From: Monarcha castaneiventris obscurior
Taxonomy: Eukaryota; Chordata; Aves; Passeriformes; Monarchidae
Reading direction: 5' to 3'
DNA: 64,000 nt
Assembly: GCA_026261815.1 (NCBI GenBank)
Contig: JAMPIT010000493.1
Location: forward strand, 10,123,501 to 10,187,500
The position numbers were made by a program, and so were the translations under genes. Shown here piece by piece: positions 11,401-23,400 of the stretch (position 1 is its first letter; the number at the start of each line of letters is the position of its first letter). Under the pieces are notes generated by a model. The model saw only the letters and a list, made by a program, of their open reading frames with translations. It was not told the DNA's origin and ran no database searches.

Positions 11401-14400
11401 CTCCATCCCCCTTCCCTGGGATCACACGGAGTGGCAGCAGCACCTTCCAGAGGGATGGAGGTGTCACCGGAGAGGTGTCACAGGGACGGGCCTGCCTTAA
11501 ATGTGTCGCCCACACCGGGAGCTGCCGCTGCCAGTGACGGGTTCAGCTGTGCCTTGGTGCCAGCTCTGCAAATCCTGCACCCTCCCCTCCACACCAGTTG
11601 TTCCTTCTGCCCCTCATTCCAAGCACTGCTCAGACCCCACCCTACAGCTTTTGGGGTAAATCTCTCCCTCCTGGTCCGGCAGAGAAGGAAGACCCCAAAA
11701 TGCCACCAAGGCAGTGGCACAGCCTCTTGCTGCCTCCTCCAAGCGCAATCCCGAGGGGAAAGAACTCGGATGCTGTCGCCTGGGCGAGCAGGAATCTTCC
11801 CCCCACAGCCCAGCGCGGCTTCCCGGGAGTCTCAGCCACCCTTCCCAGAGCTGTCACCACCTCGGGGTGTCTCCTCCTCACCTCCTGTCCCTGCTGCCCA
11901 CGCTGCCACCTCCCACCCTCCTCCTCCCGCGGCAGCTCCACCTCCCCGGCCAGGATTTGTTCCATGCTGGGCTCCCCTCGCTCTGCCCCGCTCCTGCTCG
12001 TTAGAAATAAATAAATCCCAGCTCGTTTATGGATTTCTGGCACTGGGAACTGGAGAGAAAGCCTCAGGTGGAGCCCTGTGAGTTTTGGGGGTGAGCAGGG
12101 GACATCAGTGTCACCTCACTCTGTGCTCTTTACTCCTTGCCAGACCCCTCTGCTCGGCAGAACCAATGTGGAGGGCTTGGGCTGGACGCAGACAAGTGAG
12201 GCCTTTCCCCGCAGAGAGTACAGGGATGATCCTGGGATGGCCTCAGGCCCGGCACTGAGGAAAAAGGGAATTTCAGGTTTCCGTGGCAACGTTCTGGGGG
12301 CTGGAAGCAGCACCTCGTCCCCGCCCGGGAGCGACCCCGCCGCCTTTCCTGGAGGATGCTCCAAGGCAGGGACGCTCCCAGGGATGGGGCAGCTCCAGCC
12401 AGGTCCCTGCTGTCCCCTGAGCGGATTTTGGGGGTGGGGAACAGACATTTCCCAGCAGCTAGAGGGAAGCAAGGCAGGGAATCGTCACCACTGACGCCTG
12501 CAACTCCTCCCCGCCGCACACTGGGAAGGGACTCGGGTCTGCTGGAGCCACCAAGGGTCCCCACAAGACCCCTGTGAGTCCTCGGAGGGATGGCTCAGGG
12601 AGCTGGGAAGGGGCTGGAGCCCCAGGAGCGGCTGAGGGAGCTGGGAAAGGGGCTCAGCCTGGAGAAAAGGAGGATCCAGAAAGGAAAAGTTCTGCAGCAG
12701 AACCCTCACCGAACCTCCCTCACTTTTTTTTCCCCTCACGTTTTCTCCCACTTTTTGATTTTCCCCTCACAGCAAGGGAGACCCTGAGGGGCTGGAGCAT
12801 GGCCAGGGAAGGGAACGGAGCTGGGAAGGGGCTGGAGAATCCCTGAGGGAGCTGGGAAAGGGGCTCAGCCTGGAGAAAACGAGGCTCAGGGGGGACCTTG
12901 TGGCTCTGCACAAGTCCCTGGCAGGAGGGGGCAGCCGGGAGGGGTCGGGCTCTGGAGAGGGAACGGCCTCAGGCTGGGCCAGGGGAGGCTCAGGGTGGAA
13001 ACCAGCAGGAATTTCTGCATGGAAAGGGTGCTCAGGTGCTGGAATGGGCTGCAGGAGTCGCCATCCCAGGGAGGGCCGGGATGTGGCACTCAGGGCTCCG
13101 GGCTGGGGACAAGGCAGGCATCGGGCACGGCTTGGACTCGATCCTGGGAGGCTTTTCCAACCTCAATGGCTCCGGAATTCTGAGACTCCAGGGCAGGAAG
13201 ATGAGCTGAACACAGCCTCGGTCCTCTCCTCGAGCATGAGGGGCTCCTGCAGCATCTCCACTCTGGGGGAGCCCCCGAAATCAGGCAGCAGAGCCACCCC
13301 TGCCTGCACAGCCTGAGCTCGGAGCCCTCCGGGAGCATCCCGGGAGCTTCCCAGGAGCCAGCCCTGGTCCCAGGGCCCTGCCAGGCTCTCCTCCCCCTGC
13401 CACGGCAGCACAAAGGGAGAGGCTGCGCAGCTCACACCTCGCTAATTGTTATTTGTGATACACCAGTAACATTTTAATTAATCTGAAGTCTTCAGCATAA
13501 CAGCCACCCAAGGTACAAAGCTAAACCAGAATAAACAGGGCTTGATTAAATCCATAATTAATGTTCCACTAAACCCAGCATATATGAATATTAATTAGCA
13601 GGAAGAGGCTGCAGTTTGGCATCTCCTGTCATTATCAATTTATCCTTTCCATTGGCATTCCCGGCTCTGGAGCAGATTCTCCAACCTTTCCCCCACAAAC
13701 ACGGAGTGGCTGTGGGAGGCTGGGCTGGGGGTTCCGTTCTCCCCCCCTCCACAAGAAGCTGCTTCCAGCCTGGAAACAAAGCCAGAGGCACTGCCAGGAC
13801 CAACCCAGCTCAGCCCCAAAAAGGGCTCCGAGTCCATGAAACAATTCCCTGCTGGCGATAAAAGGGGAGCTCATTCCCCACCGGCACAGGAGGAGAGCAG
13901 GGATGGAGCTTGGGAGAGGTTTAACCCCAGAGAAAGGGAATTTAGGAAGAGTTGGGGTTGGAGTGAGGGTTCAGAGCAGCTCCTGCCCATCAGAGGCACT
14001 CGGGCAGCTCAGAGACCCAACAAGGTGAGTGTGGATTTCCTTCCTGCAGCACCCGGAGCATCCCGGCCCCTCCCAGGGATGTGGAGCTGTGTGAGGTGTT
14101 ACAAAGGCACAGGAAGGATGGAAAACCCTTGGGAACGACCTGGACACCTCTGTGGGAGGGCAGAGGAAGCAGAGGGAGCACCAGACACGGTGCCAGAGGC
14201 AGGAGCTGCTGCCAGAGGAAGCTGGAGAGCAGAAAGCTCTGGAGAGAGCCCATGGAGCCCTTTCAGTGCTTTCTAAGCACTTATAAAAGATGAAATTCCT
14301 TACAAGAGCTTGGAAAAAAGATGGAGAGTGGCTTTTTACCCAGGCAGGACAAGGGGGAACGGTTTGAAAGGGAAAGAGGGAAGATTTTGATGAAATGTTA

Positions 14401-17400
14401 GGAATTAATTGTTCCCTGCGAGGGTGGGGAGGCCCTGGAATAGAATTCCCAGAGAAGCTGTGGCTGCCCCATCCCTGGAAGTGTCCCAGGCCAGCTTGGA
14501 GCACCCTGGGACAGCGGGAGGTGTCTCTGCCCATAGCAGGGCTGGGATGGGATGAGCTTTAAGGTCCTTTGCTACCCAAAGCATCCCGTGACTCCCTGAG
14601 GAGCACGGAGCAATTTTCCCAGGGCTTGGAGCATTCCCAGCACCTCCCAGCCCAGCACCTCCGCCCTCCCCAGCGTGAGGAGTCCTCACCCTGCAGGAGG
14701 CTGTGCTAATTACGGTGCCAGCCTCTCCTCTGGCAGGGCTCTAATTGAGGCAGAGATTCCCGTGTTTCCAAACCCTGCCTGCAGCAGGAAGCGGCAGCGG
14801 CGCCGCCGGAGCTCGTGCTGGGAAAGCAGAAGGAATCCAGAGCCCCAAATTGCTGCTCACCTGATTTAATCACGGCCTGAATTATTTATCCACAGCCTGA
14901 ATTATTTAGCAGGGCACAAGCGGGGCTGGCACCCTGTGCCCTGTGGGGAGGGCTCTGGAGCAGCAGGGCTCGAGTCCAACCTCGGGAATTTGGAACCTCG
15001 GGGTGACTTTGGACAAATCCCCACGGAAAGGAAGGTGTTGGTCAGGGCTTTGTCACTGCTGAGCACCGTGAGGCTGCTGGAAAGCCACCAGGAAAGGGCA
15101 GCGGGGGGATTTGGGGGTTAAAGCTCCGAGCTGAGCCTCCAGGCAGGGGCTGGGCCCTCACTCTCGCACCTCTCGGGGATGAAGCTTTAACATGGTGACC
15201 TTTAAGATGAGAGAGAGTGTTTCCAGCCCTCTGTCACCACGCAGAGGTGTCTCTGTGCTGCTGGAGGAGCAGTGAAAGGGCAGCTCAGCACCTCAGGGCC
15301 GTATCAGCACTGACCTCCTGCCACGGGTGGCACTTTGGTCACCCCGAGGCCCCGGGCCAGGCAGGAGGTGCCACCTTCACTCCCTGACGCCTCATTTGAG
15401 GGATGAAATCCAATCACACTTCACTCAGTGAAGACATTTCCCTTTGTTTTGGTTTTTTTTTTGGAGTGTGTGGCTCATTCAAAGCTCCTTCCTCACCTCC
15501 TGCCAGGCCTCTGCCTCCCCCAGCACCACCTGGAGCTGAACTGCAGCACCCAATTTATCCACCCGTGATTAACTGGAAAAAGAGGGATGAGGAGGGAGCA
15601 ATGTTTTGCTGCTGCTGACCAACTGGAGCAGGTTAATGCCCAGGAACAGCTCGTGCTGCTGATGCACCGAGGGGCAGCAAATCATTAACTCCCAGCTTCC
15701 CACCAGGATAACCAAACCCGGCCCAAGGGTGGCACCAGGAGCACCCAGAGGTGCCCACGACCGCTGGAAGGAGGCAATTCCCACCCCAGGAGCAGCAGGA
15801 GGCTGGAAGGGCCGGAGCAGGGAACAGCCGGGAGCTCTCCGTGCATTCCCTTGGATTCTGTCAGCCCCGGGAAAACACAGGAGCTGGGATTCCACACCCA
15901 CCATGGAGCCTTCTCACCCGGGAAGGCCATTCCTGATGGAATTTGGGATGGGTGGCCTGGCACTGGACAAAAGCCACTCTCAGAGTCGCCAAGCACAAGG
16001 TGATGTGTGAGGGCCTCGAGGCCAGCAGCTCCTCGCTGCCAGGATCCAGGGAGAACGTGGCTCTTCCCAAAGCACTCCTTGTTTCTTCCCAGATTTACAG
16101 ACCCAAGTGATGCAGAGACCCCCAGCCCAACCCAGCCTCCAACCTGAGCCAGGCACAGGGCAGAGGAGGGAAAGGAGAAGGGGGAGGAAAGCAGGAAAGG
16201 AGCCCTGGAAAACGCTGCCTTATTTTACTTTCAACATCCCCGAGAACTGCAAAGCAGCTGAACGTCCTGAGCTGTCCCGAATTGATCTCATCCTCTTCTC
16301 ATCGCCTCTTCCAGCACCACAAAGCCCAGCCTGGCAGGGCTCAGCCCTCCAGGACCCCGGGCTCCGAAATTTTCCACCCAAATCCACGCCTCAAATCCAG
16401 AAATAAACCCCGATCTCCCATCATCCTGCAGAGACTCCGTGCTCTGAAATGCACCTCTTGCTGCTCACACACACGAGGGAGGCTCCAAGGGAGCACAGTT
16501 TGTTGCCTTCCCGGTGTCACCTTTCCCAATATCCCCTCAGGAATTCCAATTCCCACCCACCAGCCAGGCTGCAGCTGGTTCCAGGCTCCCCCGAGCCCCC
16601 TCCCCACGGGGGCTGCGCTGCCAAGGCCTCACGTGGCTCAGCCCCACAGGATCTGCAACAGGATCCCATCCAAAGGCGCCCACTCAGCGAGTGCCATCTG
16701 TGAGGGGGAGAGGGGAGGAGGATCCGTGTGATCCCCACGGGATGGGGCTGCCCGGGAGCAGGGATGGGCCCACGGGGCTCACCTGGGATGTTGTGGATGG
16801 TTATAGCCAGGATCATCAGCACAATCCTCCTCCAGCTGCTGCTCCCAGCCGCGGGGGCTCCGTCCCGGGGTGCTGGGAATGCCGGGGGGCCCTCGGGAAC
16901 GCCGGGGGGCCCCGTTCCCCTCCTCCTCTGGTAGGGCTCCCCGTTCTCAGCCTTGTCTGGGGACAGAAAACACTGGGGTCAGCCAAGGCGGGCACAGCTG
17001 GACACAGCTGGGCAGCTCCTGCCTCCCTTCCCGGAAGGAAACAGCAAGGAAAAGGAACAGCAGCGACCAGAGCAGGGGGTCCCCACATTGCAGAGCCCAG
17101 GGACACCCCGAGGCACAGCCCAAGTTCCCCCTCCTCCTCCTCCTCCTCCTCCAGGACCTGCTCCTGGTCCCACCCAGCTCACACCCAGCAAAGCTCCAGC
17201 CTGGCTGGGCCAAGCTCTGGGGCTGGTGAGGAGGATGAAGGTGATGAGGGTGATGAGGACAGAGCTGCTGAGACCTTTCCCCCCCATCCCAAACCCAGCA
17301 GGGCTGCAGTTCCATTGCCTCTGCTGATGAAGGAAAACCCCCCCAACATTTCCTTTGGATTTCACCCCTTCCCAAAGCGGGGGCACTGAGCTGTTTTGAA

Positions 17401-20400
17401 CCATTATTACTTCCACTACCCCAAAAATTTGCCCTTTGCATCCCTGGGTAACTCCAGGCTCTCCCAAACCTCTGCTCCCAGCAGGACTGGTGCTCTCAGC
17501 TCTCTTCCCATCAGTTCTTTGGAACCTCACCCCAAAAACCCGAGCCCAAATCCGGGCTGGGAGGGGTGGAAGGATCCAGGTAAAGCCTCCCCACCACCTT
17601 CAGCAGGACCAGGGTGAGAAATGAGTAGCTCAGATTCCTCAGCCTCCCCCAGCCACGGCTCCCAGTCAAAGATTTGACACTCAGACATCGTAATTCTCCC
17701 CCTCTGGATTTGTACCATTCGCCCTTCTGCTCCTTGACCCCCCAGCTCAAAGGTTTTTTGTCTGGACAGTGCAAGGAGCTGAAATGGCTTTGCTGGGATG
17801 CCAGGGCTGCCCTGGCATTTGGCAGCAGGATGGTGCCCATCACACATCACCCAGGGCACGATTCCAGAGCCAGTGAAGCACCCGAGCACCTCGGGGCTCA
17901 TGGAAATCGAGGGGTGTCCCCTTGGGAAGGCAGAGGTGTCACCAACACTCCTCATCGTGCCAGCTGAAACTCAGCACCAGGCACCTGGAGGCTTCCCAAA
18001 GCACTCCTCAGCAGCACAGGCAATAAAAGCAGGAATTTCAGGTGTTTTCACACCATCATCCAGGTGGGAAAACACCTCCAAGTTCATCGAGTCACACCCG
18101 TGCCCAATCCCCACCTTGTCCCCAGAGCACTGAGTTGTTCCTTGGACACCTCCAGGGACGGTGCCACCTCCCCGAGCAGCCCCTTCCAACGCTTTTCCAG
18201 GAGGGAATTCCAGCCTGAACCCAGCCGAGGCCACATCCCCTCGGGGTTTGGTACCACGAGCCAGGTGAAAGACAAAAGCTCCCCGGTGACAGCACAGCCC
18301 TGGCTGGCCCCGGCAGAGGCAGAGGCAGCGTCACTCTGCAAACACAGCACGAGGCTGCCCTGACAAACACTGTCCTTGTCAGCGGCCACACGGAGCCAGC
18401 CACTGACGTTTGGTGGCCTCAGCTCAGCTCCAGCCCGCTGGAGGATAAATATTTTGTTGGAAGCGAGACGAGGACAAACAGATCCCGTGGAGCAGCCTGG
18501 CCACGGTGCTGGGGGAGCGCTGGCACGGAGACCCCGGGCAGAGGGGTGGAGTTCCCTTCTCCCACCTGACCTCTGGATTAATTGAATTGCTTGGCACAAA
18601 GAGCCTGGTCCTGAGCTCACCCTGCCCAGGCCCCAGCGCTGACCCACACACTGGACAGAGCACGGACATGGGGTCACCCAAATCGCCGCTTCCCTGTGGA
18701 AACCCGGCTGCTGTGGGATGCAGAGGGGGCAGGAATCGCTCTCTGGCACCAGAGGATTTCCAGGGATTATGGGACAGTCAGAGACAAGAAGTTACCTCCA
18801 AGTGACCAAACCCCAGTGCTTCTCCCTTTGGAGAACGCACCCAGTGATCCATAAAACACCACAGCAGCCAGGGCAGATTCTCATGGAATCATGGAATGGT
18901 TTGGGTGGGAAGAGACCTCAAAGCTCACCCAGTGCCACCCCTGCCCACCTCCCACTGTCCCAGGCTGCTCCAGCCTGGCCTTGGACACTTCCAGGGATCC
19001 CTGGGGGTAGCCACAGCTTCTCTGGGAATTCCATCCCAGCCAGAAATTCCTTCCCAATATCCCATCTAATCCTCCTCTCTTTCAGTCTGAAGCCAATCAA
19101 CAAAACCCAAAGCCCGTCCCAGCCCCGTTGCTTCACTGCCACCTCCTCAGGTGCTCAGTCCCGGCTCACTTCTATCAGATTAACCTTGTTAATTATTATT
19201 TTACATCTTACATATTATTTTTCATTTGTCTGCTTGCTCCTACTGGGGGCAAATGATGAAAATTTGCCTTTTCCAAGGATAGCTGAAGCCCCTCCGAGGC
19301 CAGTGGTGACAAAGGATGGGGGGATGCCACAGGGGTGAGGAAAACAGGGAAAACCTGTGGGAATTAAAAAGAACTGGTGCAGCTTTTCCAGGGAAAGTGC
19401 TGAGGGTGGGGTCGGGAGGGGACGACCTGAACACAAAATCGCCTGTGCTGTGAAGGATCCCTGCGCCAGAAAGGCAGCGACACCCAAAGCAGGGACACAA
19501 TCCCGGCATCGTCACACGGAGCCGGGGCAGGGGATGGCACTCCCACCTGCTGCTGGAAAAGATGATAAAAAGAGAAGGATAATGACAGAGCAGCGATGCC
19601 ACCGCTGCCAGCCTCCCACCGAGGAGCATTCCCAGCTGGAAACGCCGGGCTGGGGGAACAAAACAGTCATTAGGGATAAGCACGGGCTTGGCTGGGAATC
19701 AGGAAAGCCTCAATGGCAAATTGGAGTGGAGATAAGAGCAGAACAAGGGCTGGGCTGTAAAGAAGAGCTGACACCACAGACAGGCTGCTCCCAGATCCGT
19801 GCCAAGACAATTAGGTGGCAAACGACTCTCTCTGTGCCACAGACGTTGTTTTAAATCCTGTTCACAAAAAGTCCTTTAGATATCCCACTCCATTTATCAT
19901 TATTGAATTTCTTAGTAAAGCTGCGGGGCAAAGATTCTGCCAAAAGTTTAATTACATATGTGCAGCCTGCTGCATTTTTCATATCCTCTGCAGCCAGCGC
20001 TGGAGAAAAGATAAATGGCTCTGAGCGTGGCTTAAACTGCTGCTGAAGTGAAAAAACCGACTGGCTCCTTATCAGCATGTGAAATGGCTTTTTATTTCTG
20101 ATTATTTCTTAATGAAAACTGTTTGCATTCGCCGTGAGCTCAGCTCTGGTGCACAAACAGACCGAGGCGCTGTTGACTCTGGGCTCCAAACCCCTCCTCC
20201 TGCTCTCCCTCAGCTCCCACATCTAAACCACAGCCCCTGGAGCTCTCCAGGTTTTCACCACTCCTGCTCCAGAGCCCTTCTCCTCCGCCCCGCTCAGGCC
20301 TGGCTTTAACCTCTCCTAATCCCTGGAGTTCAGAGTGCTCCGGGCTGCTCAAATCCCCCCTGGCAAAGCTCTGCAGCCCCTCCGAGGTGGTTTAAGACCG

Positions 20401-23400
20401 GTTTTAGTCCCGGTTTAGCCGCAAAGCCCCTGCGGCCAGCCCGGGGGGCAGGAGGGGCTGGTCCTCTCCAGGCAGCATCCCAACATCTCCTCTCTCCATG
20501 CTGGAACAAACTCACTGAGGACAATCTGGAGCTTCCCTTGGCTGGAGATGCTGGAAGGAAAACCGTTCCCAGCTCCAAACCCCTCCTCCACCTCTCCCGC
20601 ACCGATTTCCCCATCCAATGCTTCCAGCGAGGCTCTGCCTCCCCAGGAAGCTGCCCACGCTCAGGGGAGGGATCTCCAGGCTCGGGGGGCTCCGGGGATT
20701 CTTCCTTCAGCGGAACTTCCAAGGGCCGAGCTGGTTCCCTGTCGGGATTTGCCAGCTCCCATCTCTGAGGTGCGGGAGAAGGGGACGAGAGGCAGTGCCA
20801 AGCACGGATGCACCGCAGACTGATTAAAATCCGTAATTAACTGCTGCTCGCTGGCTGTTGGTGACAATTATTTGGTGTTGATGAATATGGGAAAGGCAGA
20901 GGAGCCTCAAGTGCTCTCCTGCTGTGTAATTCCAACTGCGCCCGAGCTCCGAGCTCAGGTAACACCTGCAGGGAGCAGCGGAGCAGCACAGAAGCTGCTG
21001 CCAAATTCCTCCCCAAGCCCTGACACCACCCCCAGCCTCCTCATTGCCAGCACCTGCAGCTGGAAATCCGGGTTATCGCTGTCCCAGGAAAAGCGGGAGA
21101 GTTGAACAGCTTGGACTGGCCCTGGTCTGGGCACGGGCAAGGGGAGAAGGGACAATTTCCTAAGGAAAATGCCAACAGTGGGAGCTGGCATCCCTTCCCC
21201 AGGAACACAGAGGAATGGCAGTGAAATCCTCACCCTTAATGCCTGAGGTAAATCAGAACCTCTTGGAAAACCTCCCCGATTCCCGGAGGCTTCCCAGACA
21301 ATCCCAGCCCCGTTTCTCCTCCCCCCAAGGCCTGGATGCTCCGTTCCCTTCGGGCAGATGGAGGAAATGGAGCCCTCGGGATTCACCCAGCCAGGCTGCA
21401 GCTCCTGCTGTGCCACCGAGGCATCAGTGCCACAGAGCTGAAGCTGATCCACGGATCCACGGAGAGCCTGGATGGGGGATCCGAGGGGAAGCAGCCCGGG
21501 AAGGAGCAGCTCTCCCACGTGCAAGGGCTGAGGCAGGCAGAGGACAGAGCTGCTGAGACCTTTCCCCCCCATCCCAAACCCAGCAGGGCTGCAGTTCCAT
21601 TGCCCCTGCTGATGAAGGAAAACCCCCCCAACACTTCCTTTGGATTTCACCCCTTCCCAAAACAGGGACACTGAGCTGTTTTGAACCATTATTACTTCCA
21701 CTACCCAAAAAATTTGCCCTTTGCATCCCTGGGTAACTCCAGGCTCTCCCAAACCTCTGCTCCCAGCAGGACTGGTGCTCTCAGCTCTCTTCCAATCAGT
21801 TCTTTGGAACCTCACCCCAAAAACCCGAGCCCAAATCTGGGCTGGGAGGAGTGGAAGGATCCAGGTAAAGCCTCCCCACCACCTTCAGCAGGACCAGGGC
21901 GAGCAGCTCCGTGCCCCTGCACACCCCACACACAGCCCCGTGTGCATCCCCCACTCCCCAGCCTCTCCTTTTCCTGCTTTTTTGGAGCTCCCAGGAGAGG
22001 AACTGGATCAAAATCTGGAGCCTTGGGAACTGGAGCCCCACAGGATCCCAGGAGGGCCCCACACCACGGCACAGCACGCTGTGCTTCCCAAGGACACCAG
22101 CCATGTCTTCCCTCAGCTTTCCCTGTTTTTAAAGGCTTTTTCCAAGGATTTCTGGCAGCCCTGGGGCTGAAGCCGTCAGTGCCATTGCTCTTCCAGTGCC
22201 CCTCAGTACCCAAAGCCATTCCCTGCTGGCATCTCCTCCTAAAAACTTCCCCCCATCCCTGTTTTCCTCATCCTTTTCCCACTGCAGCAGGAATTCCACG
22301 GAGCACAGAAGGGCCTGAATGCTGAGGAGCAGATGGGTGTTAGGGAGCAGCTGCTGCCACACAGGAAGCACTGCTCTTATCTCCCACCTCCAGAAGAGGT
22401 TTTAATTACTGCCAGTAATTAAGCCCAGCACGTCCTGGGGGACAACTGCCAGCCCCTCGCAGACAGGTACAGCGAAAGCTGCATCCCATGGGCTCCCAGC
22501 CAGGTGGAATCCTGGGATCCACACCTCTGTCAGGTCTGACAGCACAGATCCCAGCAGCCCTGGAAAGGAAACTGCCGGGGAAAAGCTGCTCCTGTAAGGA
22601 ACGAGCCCCCAAAGCTGGGAAAAGCCAGTCCTTGGGAAGCTGACGTTCAGAGAACAAAAATGCTGGAAAAGAGGCTCCGTGGAGCTGCCCAACTATGGTC
22701 AAAATACGGATTTCTTTTTAAAAATAGCTTTTATTTACTGCTAGGAAGGCTCGGGGTGCTTGAGCAGAGAGCACGGGCTTCCCATGCTCCAGAGCCCAGG
22801 GATTCAGTGGGAATGGGACACCAGGACACCCCTGTGATGGGTGTGAGGCTGCAGCCACAGAACAAATCCATTTCCCAGCCTGGACTGTGCCAGCACCAGC
22901 AGCTCCCTCCTGCACCAAACCAGGCCCAAACCACCAAACGCGGGGAGTTCGACGCTCAAATTCCTCCTGAGTGTCACGTGGAGCACAGCACCCAAATCCC
23001 AGCTCGAAAAATCACTCGGAGCTCGAGCCCTAAAACCTTCTCAAACATCACCCAGAGCACGACACCCAAATCCCACCCCAAACATCACCCAGAGCACGAC
23101 ACCTGAATTCCTCCTGAGTGTCACTTGGAGCACAACACCCAAATCCCAGCTCCAACAATCACTTGGAGCTTGGCTGGCAGCACACGGGGCTAATTCCCAA
23201 AGCCTCCCTGACCTCACGGCTCCTTGTGTGAACATTAATCCCTCGGGCAGGAGTGGTGGCAGCACGTTCAGAGTCATTACATGCACCAGGTCCTTCTAAG
23301 CAAACTAATTCCTGCTCCCTTCCAAGAGCTCCTGAAAGAGCTCCCAGCAGACCAAGTGCTTGGCTGAACGATTTGACGCTGGAATTTTACACATCCCCGT

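Larger units (their letters stand above)
5455..16782 (-). other. SLC39A11: SLC39A11 intron 5 (11.3 kb)
   Basis: GTGAGC...CAG intron that splits the Glu codon of HNxPEG. It holds CR1 fragments (6220-6450, 8213-8475, 12586-12690, 12780-13200, 14405-14590), tandem repeats (5811-5958, 7045-7318, 7540-7654, 10868-10965), a CpG-richer patch with AP-1 and palindromic motifs (9620-9750), and AT-rich islands (10245-10400, 13435-13640). No exon was recognised inside it. Confidence 0.9.

Noticed and set aside
17221..17290. A box C/D snoRNA suggested by repeated GATGA boxes
   Set aside because: GATGA occurs in a simple GATGAGG repeat; no paired CTGA box with terminal stem.
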